Positions 1-11,875 of a stretch of 64,000 bases of DNA are shown here, one piece after another. The translations under genes and the position numbers were made by a program. The notes below the pieces were generated by a model, which made no database searches, had not been told where the DNA came from, and saw only the letters and a program-made list of their open reading frames with translations. How positions within the stretch are numbered: position 1 is the first letter of the stretch; each line of letters starts with the position of its first letter. The stretch is from contig QANZ01008051.1 in NCBI GenBank assembly GCA_003254925.1, positions 103,650 to 167,649 on the forward strand, in the 5' to 3' direction. The DNA is from Chamaecrista fasciculata. Taxonomy: Eukaryota > Streptophyta > Magnoliopsida > Fabales > Fabaceae.

Positions 1-525
1 ACTAAACTACCTGATATGCTCATTTGCTTTCCTTGTCAGTTAGATCCACTAATTTTGCTGGACAATAGACTATACATTATACATGTCATGTCGAGACTAA
101 TCCAGAATGTACTGTGTGACTTTTAACAGATACTGGGACAAAAATTATTGAACAACTAAATTAAAACTTTTGTACCTTGTAGCATCAAATCCATAAGACA
201 ATAATTTGTTAGACAAAAACAGCAGTTTATTCTTATATTAGGAAAATTAAACTGCTAAGATACCAACTAATAGTGATGTACATGATCCTTACCTATAGTG
301 CTCTTACAAATCCATATCTCAATATTTCATCAATAAAAATTCAGACAATTTGTCAAACACACTCAATATATTACAAATTTACATGCACAGATCTGATTAT
401 AATTAGTTAATTAACAATAAACTAGCTAATACCTGAAAAGTCCCTCCTGTTACAGAGCAAGTTTAATGAGTACTAGGTATTCCTGAGTATGGACTATGGA
501 GATCGACCCAGCTCCCAAAAGGTTA

Positions 526-3500
526 TTAGATAGCTTTTCTCAACATCTGCAGTATAGCTTCAGAGTCCCTTAATTCCTGGCTTTCTTGAGAATCTTCATG
601 TCCTTGAGAAAAATCAAGATTAGTGTAAGTTCGAATTCCTGGGCCATGTCCTCCACTATCCATTTCCTTTCCTTGCTGTGCTCGCTTCACTTCCTTTTGA
701 TGCTCAGTCAATTCCAACCTCTTTCTTTTAAAATTTAAAGGCAGAGGTGCCTCTTTCTGCTCAGGGTGCTTCCTATAATCCAACAGTATTTCCACTCTTT
801 TAGAGGTACTATTATGTTTTGAAGTCACCTTGCATTCCTTCAGAGCATCATAGACTTCGTTCTTAGAATTACATTTTTGAAGAAATGGGAGACTTCTCTT
901 CTGGAGTTTTAATTTTCCGTTTCTGGACAGCTTGTCCAGGACAGGAAGCAAACTAGGGGGAAATTCCAAAATATATTGTTCACCAAATGTGAAATTCCAG
1001 AAGTTGATGGTTGGATCTGAAATGGAGGGATATGGGTGATCGAGAGTTTTTTCAAACAAGGGTTCATACAGTTTGAGAAAAGCTGAACCAAAGTTTATTG
1101 GCGGTTGACTTCTTCTCAAGCAACTAAGAATTTCAGTCCACATGACTTGGAGTTGATAATTGGTGCTTTCATCCTGCATTCCCATATTTGATAGGCATTG
1201 AAGTAGTGGAGAGGATATAATCTGCAATTAGGGATATGGAAGATTAAGCATTAGTTTACTTAGTTAACTTTTAAGGAAATGAAGATCACCAGCAAATGAA
1301 ATTCCCACCATTCAGATATCCCTCAACATTGTGAAAATCACTTATCTTTAGAAAGTATGCAGTCAAGACTTAATTGCATAATCCTGATTAATATTTCCAG
1401 ATTTTGTAGCCATTAGCCAATCCTACTTAGGCTCTCTAGTCTCTACGAAAGAGCTATAAAGGGAGGTTTTTCTTCACCTTGTCTAATTATTATTTTAGGT
1501 ACACAACATTAAACCGAGGTTAAAGTAGAACTCAAGGAAACAAACCTCAAGAAAAAGAAGAATATCTTCCTTCCGGTGAAGGCAACTGACAAGGCTTGCC
1601 AATGCAGATGATGTCCTGTAAGTTATGCCAAAATGAGAACCAGGGAACTTCTCATAGAACAACCATAATATGCATTGAAGGAAACAGATATATTGACTGA
1701 CCTTGAGGTCCCAACAAAGCCCTTCAGTGGGTCTGTTACCTTCATCATTCTCAACAAATTCATATACCTGAAATGCACATGAAAAGAGCAAAAGCAATTT
1801 AAATGAATCACTTGGATTTCTCAACTTTATATATATATATATATGATGATGATGATGATGTGTGAGCAGTCATTTGAAATGAATAACCCTTGACATTAAG
1901 AAAAGAAAAAACAAATGATATTTGCAAATTCTCAAAGATCAAGTGCCCAACAAAAAAAAGGGAAATTCACCCCAACCAAGAAAAGCTGCATAGTACCTGT
2001 TCGGCATCCAACTATTTGACTATTTGTGATCATAATTTTAAGAATCGTATAACAGACACCAAGAAAACAGAAGCACCAACTCTTTTATATCAGACGAGGT
2101 TGAAAAGAAAAATCATGTTGATATTCCAGGGAAACTAATTCTTACACCACCAACTCCGTACAGGAAAAAGAGTAACATCAATATTATAGAATTCATGGCT
2201 ATGCAAATACGCTTAATGCCTATTATGGATTCAAGAGGTTCATTAGCTAGCCTTTAGTGGTATATATGGACTTACCTAGCAGCAAATCTTAAGCAGCTTT
2301 CAATGCCACAGGATATTTTGCTATGATTGCCGCTTTGACTCCTGATTGTTCTAGCAATTGATTGTGAATTCTGAATCTGTTCTAGCACGCATATCATAAA
2401 ATTTCCTGACAAATAAAAGAGGCCAAGATCCATATTCATGCATGTAAAATTAGCATCAGCACTGTTGTCAAGCATGCTGGCATTTTCATCAAGAAACCCA
2501 GTTAACAATGAGCAAAGATCCTCAGAGAAATTCGTGGCAGCTGAATGTCTAGACTCTGAAACACTAAGAAATCCATAAAGTGATTTCCAAGTTTGAATAA
2601 TGAGTTCAAACATTGCTACTCTTTCTGATAATATAGGACACCCCTCCAAGTTTGGAATATCCGAGTGTACCACAAGAGGGTAAAGTAAAAGATGGCACAA
2701 GGAAGAATAGCCAGCGCTGTCAGACATTACTTCCTGCAGTAGCTTACACTTTGCATCATCAACGGAATGTTTCAGACCTTGAGCTACAGACATCCATATA
2801 TTTAAGTGAGTTGGTTGAACATGTTTGTACAACAAACCAACACAAGCGAGGAGACTTTCTAGGGGATCAGTTGTAGTGAATAAAAACTTAAAATATTCAC
2901 ACATCCTTTGTGAGTTGCTGTTTGATTGGGGGAATTTCATAGCTAACTGAGTCCTCAGATGGAAGTACAGTGCTGTCAAATAAACCAATGGAGAAACCTT
3001 ATCCATATAGGAAATACAATTTACACTTAGAAAATTTATTTGTTTGACATGGCCAACTGACTGCAAGTTGTCAATGAACTCTAGGTCTAATGGAAACTTG
3101 TATAGTGGAGATCCTAGGATAGATGGACCTAACTCCTTTGCGACAGCATCTACAAAATGAATGGAAATGTAATATAGGTCGCAATTTACTCTGCAGTCTG
3201 AGAACAAATCCTGACATACTTTTTTCATGAATGTCAGTAATGAGTTAAAGCACTGCATTACACTATCATAATTAATAGATGGATTTGTCAGGTCCAGCTT
3301 AACTCCTTTCAGAACATATATAAATAACTTCAAGGCGGCATCATATAAAGAATTTCTGTGCTCAGAAGTGACAGCTGTCTCTGATGCTTGACGGATGAGA
3401 ACAAATATCTTACTTAGGAAAAAGTCCAATTGACTGAAATCCCATGGCTTCCATTTTATGGGTTGTTTCTTCCAGGAGCATTTGCCAGATAAAGGTAATC

Positions 3501-6237
3501 CAATTTCAGATACTCTTGGTCTTACCTCGTTAGTTGACTGGTAGAAAACATCCCTAGACTTATGTGAAATACTATCAGTGAGCAGATCAAAGCCCACATT
3601 CCATAGCCAGATGCTCTTGTCATCAGGTATATTCTTAAATATCACATCAATAATTGGCTCGAAAACCATTTTTATCATCAGTGGTTCATTGACGAAGGTA
3701 TCAAGCTTATGTAGTAAATAACACCATGTGTTCAAGCAGGAAGACTGGACGGATATATCACATTTACTAGACATAACTCCAATTAGTGGGGTCATTATCA
3801 GCTTTATGCTTTTGGAAAATTTATCATCTTCAGTGTCACGATTATGCAGTCTCTGAAGAGAGTTCTCCACAACTAGTGTACTTTTTTGAGAAGCCATTAT
3901 TGGGCAGTGAATAAGAGCATCAATAAGGCCTTCCCAGGAAGCCTGCATAAATGATACTTGCCAAAGCCAATAAGGAATGATTAATAAATTATGCTTATGA
4001 TTAGAAAATGCTTAACTCAGTGATTTCCAAATGTAAGTATTTTTTAGTCACTTTGCATTTTACGTAAAATCATGCCACTAAAAGATATTAATACTTACAG
4101 CCCAATATACACCATCCCTATGAATCAAGGGCAATATAATATAGTAACTCGTAAAGTACCTGTGTAGCAATCTGAACTTGATGGTCAACATCTGTAAACG
4201 TACGCTCAGGAATCTTCAGCATATCATTAACTAAATGCCTATTCTTCAAAGCATGAGATCCTAGCATGCGGACAAACCATCCCCACGCTCGAATAGCTGG
4301 AATCTTAATTCCCTGATCAAGCAAATCCTTCATTCCAATGAGCAGTTTTCTCTTCATATCTTTGACAATAACCTGAATAGAAAGAAGGAAGCAAACAGTA
4401 AGACCAATGAACACAAACTGCCAACCTTCAATCGCATGAAGATTTGTTTTCTAATTGCAGCACCCAAAAAAGTCTTCATTAATTTCACTTAACTGTCTGC
4501 CACGTTAAAATGCAAGCTACGATGATTAGAAGCATTTACACCACGGCAAACTTACCTTCAGTCAAACTATTTAGTTATTGCAAAATGCGAGTCTTTAGTC
4601 ACCTACTTTATGAGTAAAAACATGTAATAATAACCATGCGATGCCACTACAGCTTAGTACAGAGTTCCTTGGAGAGCTATGCAAGTGTTTTTTTTTTATA
4701 ACATATACATGTGTTGGTACCTTGGAGAGATCCAGTGAGGGAGGAATGACATTAGACCTGATCTTCAACAGGCACCTTTCTGAAGCATCCCTTTCTCTCT
4801 TCTCTACGCTCAGAAGCCTCCTATATATTGGAGGAGCCCACATATGGGATGAGTTTCTCATTTGCTCACCTAATTGAGCAGCTAGCTTTATTATAGCCTA
4901 TTCATGAAGAGATTAAAGATGAGTGCTGAAAATTTTGTACAAGTATATAAAATTTCTAATAACAAAAATGCAATGATATTGAAAAGACCAACATAACTAG
5001 GCACACTTATAAGAACATTTCTAATTAGTCTGTCATGCTAGTATAAAGTTTGACAATAGGGATATAATGCAAATTTACACAACTTTGCTTTGTAGGTTGT
5101 GGTGCCAACTACCAACATTTCTCTAAGTAATAACATAAAACTAAGGATTTCTTCTTTTCTTTCTTTATCACGAGGTAAATGAATACATGATGACTACAGG
5201 AATGGATGTTTCAAACAGCCCATGCTTTAACTGTACCTGGCTAGCTTCAAATGTTGTTGATAAAGAACCCATAGGATTGTCTAGGGCATGAACAATTGCC
5301 AATAACAAAGAATTGAAGTGGGTTGCAAGGAAAGATGCACCAAACTGTTGGACAGAAATGCACCATGCCCCTAAATTACACGCAGACTGCAGCAAAAGTT
5401 CATCAAGATTATGTAAAGAAACCAAAATTGAAGGACAAGAGGGTTGTCCATAACTAGCCAATCAAACAACCATAGTGAAAGTGAAAGATAAAGATACTAA
5501 CCTTCATTTTGGTGGTTGTAATGAGTTTGGCCAATGACTCTAAGACCAAATTGACATCATCCACTGCAATACCCAGGGAAAACAATGTCGAAACAATCAA
5601 AGTGACTCACAAACTCTTTCAGTGTTTTGTTGAAAATTGTGTGTAGCTTTTCTAAAAAGCGAGTGCATGTAAAATGCTTCTGCTCATTCACTCAACCAAG
5701 TTGCAGAACAATAATGAACTGTTTGTATTCAGTATAAATGAAGGCGAATACCACTATAAACTACCAAAACTAATATTGTATATTTCAATAAGGTAATCAA
5801 TAATGGATAGGGAAAAAAACACTGATAGACCATATAAATGAAGCCAGGTAATCAGATACCTCGAAATGTGGCCACAATCGAGGGATGATAAATCATGAAG
5901 CCCAAACACTTCAACGCCTGTGCAACTCTGTAAGGCGAGAAAAAAACAACCAAATTCAGAAAGAGCAGTACAAGTAAAACAAGCTTTAAACCAAGGAATC
6001 GAATACTATCAAATTGATAATTCATCCTCACATTTCTTCATCGTCGTCGGAGATGTCGGTAACTATCGAACAGATTAGACTCTGTGAAGATTCGGCCAAG
6101 AATTGAAGCGACGAAGGATTGTGAGCGGAATGTTGTTGGAAGTGCAAGAGCGTCGAATAGCCCAAGGATTTGTTGGATTTGTCATCGGAAGTTATCAGAG
6201 ATTTGATATGATGGATTTCATCTGAGGAATTTGACAT
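526..6237 (-). CDS. RIF1: RIF1-like telomere/replication-timing protein (Rif1 N-terminal family), 10 exons
   Basis: Ten exons join in phase into about 1124 aa: 6237-6032, 5927-5860, 5563-5502, 5386-5237, 4897-4721, 4372-4160, 3942-2276, 1767-1702, 1615-1546 and 1221-526 (stop TAA 528-526). All introns are GT-AG. The protein is a long alpha-helical, HEAT-repeat-like chain, matching the Rif1 N-terminal domain family, with one 1667-base central exon. The C-terminal part is basic (FKRKRLELTEHQKEVKR) and then acidic with adjacent SQ sites (EDSQESQE), which resemble ATM/ATR target motifs. In yeast and animals Rif1 acts in the nucleus in replication timing, PP1 recruitment and telomere or break-end control; the plant role is inferred from that. 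The start chosen is MSNSSDE at 6237; an in-frame upstream ATG at 6327 would add 30 residues but sits right beside an E2F-type site and so may be untranscribed. No clear RVxF PP1-docking motif was found by eye. Family assignment is good, the exact N terminus less so. Confidence 0.82.
1834..1861. repeat. (TA)n plus (GAT)n microsatellite in a RIF1 intron
   Basis: A TA run followed directly by a GAT/ATG trinucleotide run lies in the intron between exons 7 and 8 of the RIF1-like gene. It is simple-sequence DNA with no coding effect. Confidence 0.8.
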
Positions 6238-6329
6238 TGTTGCAAAATGAGAATGTGAAGAGCCAAAAGGCAGCGTTTGAAGAAAACTAAAACCCTTTTT
6301 TCCTCTCTGTGCGATACTTGGAGCCATTT

Positions 6330-6341
6330 TTTCGCGCCAAA
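6330..6341. promoter_or_regulatory. E2F-type site upstream of the RIF1-like gene
   Basis: The 12-mer TTTCGCGCCAAA matches the E2F consensus core (TTTSGCGC) on both strands. It lies 93 bases upstream of the chosen ATG and 3 bases upstream of the alternative ATG. E2F sites mark plant S-phase genes, which suits a replication-timing factor. Binding is inferred from the sequence only. Confidence 0.55.
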
Positions 6342-6430
6342 CGTCGGTTTCGGAATTCAATATAAAAAAAAAATAGAATTAGTTTCGCACAAATTTTACA
6401 TATTTATGTTATAATTATAATTTTTGTCGA

Positions 6431-6918
6431 GGGTCGTTTTGGTCCTAAATATATTCGTTAATATTCATTTTGGTCCATTATGTTTTAAAATATTCAAATT
6501 GATCTTAAATGTTGACAAAATAATTCATTTTGGTCTTAAATATTGGTAAAATGTTTCATTTAGGTCACAAACTATTAAATTTCGTCATATTTCTCTCGTC
6601 TCTCATTTCAAGTTCAAATGACTTGTTAAGAGGAACTTGTAGCTCTGAATTTCTCACATTTGAATTTGAAATGATAGACATATGATCAACTTTGCCTATT
6701 TGACCATGAAATGAGCGTTCTTGTTTGCTAACGAATCCAACTGGATAGGTACTCTTTCGTAGCTCTAAACTTGTCACGTTTGAACTTGAAACAAGTCATA
6801 TTCAATACTTTGGGATTAAAATAAAACATTTTGCAAATATTTAGGACCAATTTGAATATTTTGTAACATAATAAACCAAAATAAATATTAGGGCATACAT
6901 TTAGGATCAAAATGACCC
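6431..6918. mobile_element. Fold-back element, about 490 bp
   Basis: The left end begins GGGTCGTTTTGGTCCTAAAT and the right end is its imperfect reverse complement (ATTTAGGATCAAAATGACCC). The arms continue inward through repeated 'ggtcctaaat'-type units. Flanking duplication is weak, so the boundaries come from the inverted ends only. Related sequence is seen at 20709-21000, 43046-43836 and 47043-47469. No transposase is present, so it is a non-autonomous relic. The short open frames inside are by-products of the repeat. Confidence 0.6.
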
Positions 6919-7075
6919 TTTAACCTATAATTTTCAAAAAAGGATGAATATATATATATGTGTGTTTATTAATGTACTAAATATAGTTAAAAAATAAAAA
7001 AGTACCATAAAATTTATAAATATAATTTGAATAATGTTAAAATAAAATTAAAACTTAACAAAGAATTTATAAATT

Positions 7076-7225
7076 GGCAAAAGTATTGTTGGTACCCCTA
7101 ATACATGGGATCATTTTCAGTTATATCCCCAACATTTTTTTTTGTCAATTATATCATCAATGTTTCACATTTGAATCAATTATACCCTAACCCCTAACTT
7201 TGTTGATGAAACTAATGGATTCAGC
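7076..7225. mobile_element. One arm of a fold-back element, truncated
   Basis: The stretch opens GGCAAAAGTATTGTTGGTAC and runs through 'cccctaa'/'ttatatcccc' units similar to the left arm of the complete element at 38526-39092. The matching right arm is absent. The arm is broken at 7226 by sequence with a hAT-type terminus, and that sequence runs into the single N at 7401. Confidence 0.45.
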
Positions 7226-7400
7226 TAGGGGTGTTCGCGGGGTGGGATGGGTTGGGTACAGGGCGGGTTGGTTTTGGCTGGAATTTTCTAAGGGCGGTGA
7301 TGAACCTGGTTTTGGCCGTAGGGCATTACCTGGTTCGATGAGGCAACTTTGGGTCGGAAGTCACCTGCAAGTAAATGAAAGCACAGGGGTGGCCCTGCGA
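7226..7400 (+). mobile_element. Left end of a hAT-type element, cut off at an N join
   Basis: The sequence starts TAGGGGTGTTCGCGGGG, the same TAGGGGTGTTC end that bounds the hAT-type element at 60995-63375 with an 8-bp duplication. It is much more GC-rich than its surroundings. The right end is not found; the assembly breaks at N 7401. The 73-codon frame across it has no recognisable protein. Confidence 0.4.
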
Positions 7401-7401
7401 N

Positions 7402-8841
7402 AAGCAATTTTGATTTTTTAAGAGTTGCTCTCTTCCTAGATCTTAATATTATTTTCCTATATTTATTAGTATTAGAAGTTATATTTTTTTTCTATTAAAA
7501 GATATCATTACTCCTTGCCTTTCTTTCTAAGTGTATGGAAGATTTCACTACTTTCTGCATCTTTGAGTATTTGTGGAAGATTTTGATGAGTCTACATATT
7601 CATGGATGATGAAGATTGTTCACTAATATGTTGTTGGTTATCATTCGGTGACTCTTTCTGCTTTTTGCAGATCTTCTTATTGCAATAATTTGGCTGAAGG
7701 CAGTTTCTCCAAGGATGTCTCATTGGGTTGGGTCTTTGTACCCCATTCTCTTATATTGGTTTCTTGATGTTTTCACAGTTAATTTCTTCTTCTCCGGCTC
7801 TTCAAATGTTAGGTGATTGTCTTTTTTTCTGGCAAAAAAAAGTTCAAATAATTTGTTACCTGCTAAAAATTCGAATACTACCATGATATGAATAATGTTT
7901 ATGATTAAAATTATACAAGAATAATTTTGAAATAATAAACAATAACTTAAATAGTCATTTTGACCATCAAGGTGAGTTATATTTCAATCTTAAATTTATT
8001 TTATTTGTTTTAGTCTTTAAATTTATATATATATATATATATATTTCACTGTTAATTTAAAATATAATTCGTCTGATTTTTATCATTATTTCTAACTATA
8101 CAGATAATTTATTTATCTCTCATAAATTATCATTAACTTCTTATATTAAACAACCATGCAAAAAGTACATTTAATATATAATAGATCTTGTTGGAGAGAG
8201 AAATTATAAAACACTTTTAGAAGAAAAAAAAATCACTCTTTACTATCTGACTAGTCTATCATCAGTAAAAATTAAACGTGAAAGAATATACTTTGAATTT
8301 CGGAAAAACAAAGGAGAGAGAATCTTAGCAAAATGATTAGACAATTTTGTAATATTTTCTAAGAGATTTATAATACGATTTAATGATAGAAAACACAAAT
8401 AATTGACAACAGGTTTTCTTTTCATCTAAAAAATATTTTTTTATTTGTGAAAGAAAAAACCTACTTATAATCATTTGACCATTTTTTTTAATATGTTGCT
8501 TCGAACCTCCCCTTGTTTTGAAAAAAAAAAAACAAAGAACCTCATAATCTGAAGTCAAACGTCTCAATTTTCTGATCAAATTTAAAAATGGATTGGTTGA
8601 AATGTCATAAACTATACTGGTCCATGTATATGGATGGATGTACAACAAATTTAATGGAATTTAGATCATTCAATTAATTGAATAGATCGTAGTACAATAA
8701 CGTTGATAATAATTAACCTTAAATAATTGGTAGCAATAAAAATATATATCATATTTTTAACTATTTATTTAAAATGTTTTTACTTGTCATTTTTTATTCT
8801 GAATAGGAATAGTTGTTTAATGTTTATACAGTAAAAATATA
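7402..8841. other. Intergenic AT-rich DNA with repeat debris
   Basis: No gene is recognised. The part 7402-7850 is less AT-rich and ends in an A-rich run (ggcaaaaaaaa), so it could be an old retroposed fragment. The part 7940-8060 holds one arm of a 'ttttgaccatcaa / tttagtctttaaattt' repeat and a (TA)n run at 8028-8042. The rest is AT-rich without visible structure. Confidence 0.4.
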
Positions 8842-9172
8842 AGCTAAAGTGTACTTTTGGTCCCATAACTTTTGTTAAGGTCTCAATTTCGTCCCATAAT
8901 TTTCTTTTTGTACTTTTGGTCTCATATATATCTTTTGCTCAAGTTGCAGATTTGGTCCTGTGTTACACATTTGGTCTCATATCTTTGGATCAGGTGCAAA
9001 ATTGGTCTAATATCTTTGGATCAGGTGGGACTGGTAGTGAAACTTTTTGCAAAGATATGAAACCAATTCTGTAACCTGACCAAAATATATGGGACCAAAA
9101 GTGCAAAAAAAATATTATGGGACCAAATTGAGATTTTAACAAAAGTTATGAAACCAAAAGTGCACTTTGAAC
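8842..9172. mobile_element. Mutator-like fold-back element with 9-bp target duplication
   Basis: The inverted ends begin AGCTAAAGTGTACTTTTGG and finish CCAAAAGTGCACTTTGAAC. The exact 9-mer AAAAATATA flanks both sides (8833-8841 and 9173-9181). A 9-bp duplication is typical of the Mutator superfamily. The arms consist of repeated 'ggtcccata' units, and no coding capacity is seen. Same family type as 16541-16915. Confidence 0.75.
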
Positions 9173-9181
9173 AAAAATATA

Positions 9182-9779
9182 TAATTAATCACATATGAAT
9201 GGATGTGAACAAACTTTCAACAGAAGAGATAGGATGGAAGAATATTTTTCTTGTCGGAGGAAGAGGATAATTTGGCAAATACTCATGCAGATTATAGAAA
9301 ATAGTATCAAACAAACATGTTAATGAAAATAAGCCTAGCTAGATACCCATTGGTGTTAGTCAACATAATTGAGTTTTTTTTTTCTTTGGGAGGGGGAATT
9401 TGTAATATATATTCTACTATCTATTATCATTTTAATAAACAGACTAAACTAATTGTAGGAATTTAAGAACTTCACGTAATGTAAAGAATTCAAATTTATT
9501 AATGAAGCATAAAAGAATAATAAACAAATAACTCCAAAATATTAACATATAAGTCAAGTGAAATTTTAACTAGGAGAGTTCAAGTAATTGTAATATACAA
9601 CATACCATTGAAATAAAACGAAGAAAAATATTTAGAAGAGAGAAGAGAGAAATTTTTTTTGAGAACATAATCTCATAATATGAAAGTACTGGAAGCTCAA
9701 AGAAATTTAAAATTTAAGAAGTATGGTCTAAAGCCTATTATTTAAGAGTTAAAATATAGTTTTAAACTTAATCACGGTT
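9182..9779. other. AT-rich intergenic DNA
   Basis: No open frame, repeat arm or RNA gene could be recognised. It borders the broken 3' side of the copia relic on its right and may include unrecognisable element sequence. Confidence 0.4.
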
Positions 9780-10184
9780 GGAGTTGAAATAAGAGAAATA
9801 TAGAGGCGCCATTGCAGCCTACCATCACTCATCGAAGAGGGCAGCCAGGACATGAGTAATTGGTCCTGCTGCTCCCAGCGAGCATAAGCTTCTGTAACAA
9901 TATTGTTAGAAGCATTAGTAGTATTAGAAAATTGTTGTGGAATAATAACTTTCTCATCTAAAAGGGTGAGAAGCTTGTGGTCTTTGATTGTGGTCACTAT
10001 CTATTGCTCCCATGGAAGGAAGTTAGTCTCCTCAACCTTTACTGAAATGGGATGTGGTCCATATTATTGATTCACAATGTAACAGTGAGTGAAGGCGCAA
10101 CTGGTGTAGTGGGTGTTAATGTAGGTGAAGAATTGGTGAGAGATTGAGCCATGGTTGCTTGATCTTGGAAAGACTCTGATACCA
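9780..10184 (-). pseudogene. Ty1/copia gag fragment, interrupted
   Basis: On the minus strand, ATG at 10152 opens MAQSLTNSSPT and the frame soon hits stops. Further on is the copia gag signature: NFLPWEQ, a stop codon, then IVTTIKDHKLLTLLDE, EAYARWEQQDQLLMSW and LPSSMSDGRL. In intact copia gag these form one block (…W..qv.t.i..h.L…W...D..l..wl..S). The polyprotein continues no further; protease, integrase and reverse transcriptase are absent. It lies just inside the primer-binding site of the adjoining LTR, so element order is normal. Clearly non-functional. Confidence 0.7.
10174..10184 (-). other. Retroelement primer-binding site (initiator Met tRNA)
   Basis: Read on the minus strand the sequence is TGGTATCAGAG, the hallmark plant copia primer-binding site complementary to the 3' end of initiator methionine tRNA. 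It directly follows the CA end of the LTR. Confidence 0.75.
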
Positions 10185-10439
10185 TGATTGATTCTAGAAA
10201 ATGAATGATTTGAATGAATTCTATATTGAATAAATTCTGCACACTAAATACAATGAGAATACAAGGCTATATACAACAATAGAATATTCTACACTAATGC
10301 TAAGGTGTGATAAATCTATAACAGAAAACGAATGATGCGATGTACACTAGTAAAGGAAAGAAATATCTCAACACGTGGTGTGTGAAGGTATATCCTTATC
10401 AAGAGTCAAGACTAATTTCACTTGTTTGGCCGTTCAACA
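10185..10439 (-). mobile_element. Copia 5' LTR, about 255 bp
   Basis: On the minus strand it begins TGTTGAACGGCC and ends ATCA, with TG...CA termini, followed at once by the primer-binding site. A TATA-like run (TTGTATATAGCC) lies in the second half, as expected of an LTR promoter. A second copy of this LTR was not found, so the 3' part of the element has been lost and the age of insertion cannot be estimated from LTR divergence. Confidence 0.65.
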
Positions 10440-11386
10440 AATTATCTACTTTTATAGCGCAATTTAATTTCGTTTGTTGATTGTTTTAACTTCATAGAAA
10501 GTACTTGTTAAAAGTAACATATAACTATAGACTTGTTACATTTAAATTTGAATCGGAACATATATGATTAAATTCATTAGTTTGTGACCAATTTAAAAGA
10601 TTATAAAAATATATAAAATCAATATGAAACAAATAAAATATTCAAAATCAATTTAAAATCTGTCTCATACATTTGGACCAATTTAAGGGTTTGACCAACT
10701 AAATTCATAAACATAGGCTTGAGAAAAAAATTAAATTATATAATTAAAAGAATTACATTTATCAGTGTATTAAAATGAGCTGGTGTGAATGAATTGTAAT
10801 ATTTAAAATCTTATAAGCAAAAATAAAAGTTCTTTAATATCTTAAAATAGTGTTTTGCTAATCAAATACACAAACACACATTATATACAGAATTTTCAAA
10901 TAATTGTCTAATACATCTTAACGTCTAATTAAGTGTTTTTTTCATTAAAAAATAAAAAGAAGAACTAGAACTACCCTATTTATGGCATGTTCAAGTATCA
11001 AACCGTGCCAGGCCAAAAAAAAAAAAAAAGTATCAAACCGTGCAACAGAATGTGGACAAATATATATTGAACTTCACTTTTGATTTATTTATATTTATAT
11101 TTAGCAAAAAGTGATTGGCTCTACCTGTTTGTCAATACTTATTTCTTCCACAAATATTATATTATATTGCACATACGCATCTAAACAAACTCCTTGAAAC
11201 CAAAGATTCACTTATAATTAATATCGTGTTTTTGTAACTTAATACTCGATTTCTATGACAAAACACTTGCAATAATTAACTGTGTTTAATTTAATAATTA
11301 ACCATTGGAAATTTGTCTTACTGTGTCCCTACTGTATATATATACGTTGTACTTTTTATGATTCGGTATATTCTGACCCTCTCATA
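10440..11386. other. Intergenic AT-rich DNA with a decayed repeat arm
   Basis: The part 10440-10700 resembles the inner and right part of the 'tggaccaatttaa' fold-back family, without a left arm. The phrase 'agtatcaaaccgtgc' occurs twice near 10995 and 11029 on either side of an A run. No gene is seen. Confidence 0.4.
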
Positions 11387-11395
11387 TATAAAATA

Positions 11396-11824
11396 GGATA
11401 AATTACACTTTGGTACCCTCTGGTTTGACCCTATTTCACTTTGATACCCTGTGGTTTGAAACTTGACACTTTGGTACCCTGTGGTATTCTCTATTAACAC
11501 TTTGGTACCCTTTGGGTTTATTTTGTAATTTTAACCACAACAAATTTTACTAAAATTACATATTGACCCCAAAATTTTTTAAAAGTTTTCATTTTAGTCC
11601 CTAGATAATATGTATCCAAGGACCTATTTGTAATTTTTGAAAATTTTTTGGGGTCAATATGTAATTTTTGCAAAATTTGTTATGGTTAAAATTATAAAAT
11701 AACCCCAAAGGGTACCAAAGTGTTAATGGAGAATACCACAGGGTACCAAAGTGTCAAGTTTCAAACCACAGGGTACCAAAGTGAAATAGGATCAAACCAC
11801 AGGGTACCAAAGTGTAATTTACCT
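11396..11824. mobile_element. Mutator-like fold-back element (GGTACC-unit family)
   Basis: The ends are GGATAAATTACACTTTGG and its reverse complement CCAAAGTGTAATTTACCT, flanked by TATAAAATA on both sides (11387-11395 and 11825-11833). Each arm carries several 'cactttggtaccctgtgg' units and the arms pair almost to the centre, giving a hairpin of about 430 bases. Same terminal family as the outer element at 60660-63531. No coding capacity. Confidence 0.8.
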
Positions 11825-11875
11825 TATAAAATATATAAGCAATGCAAATTCGTATATCATAGCAATATATATATG

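Noticed and set aside
1890..2138. 82-codon plus-strand frame
   Set aside because: Antisense within a RIF1 intron; no domain.
6238..6360. Upstream in-frame starts for RIF1 (MNSETD at 6360 and MAPS at 6327)
   Set aside because: They lie at or before the E2F-type site, where transcription is unlikely to have begun; MSNSSDE at 6237 is preferred, though MAPS is not excluded.
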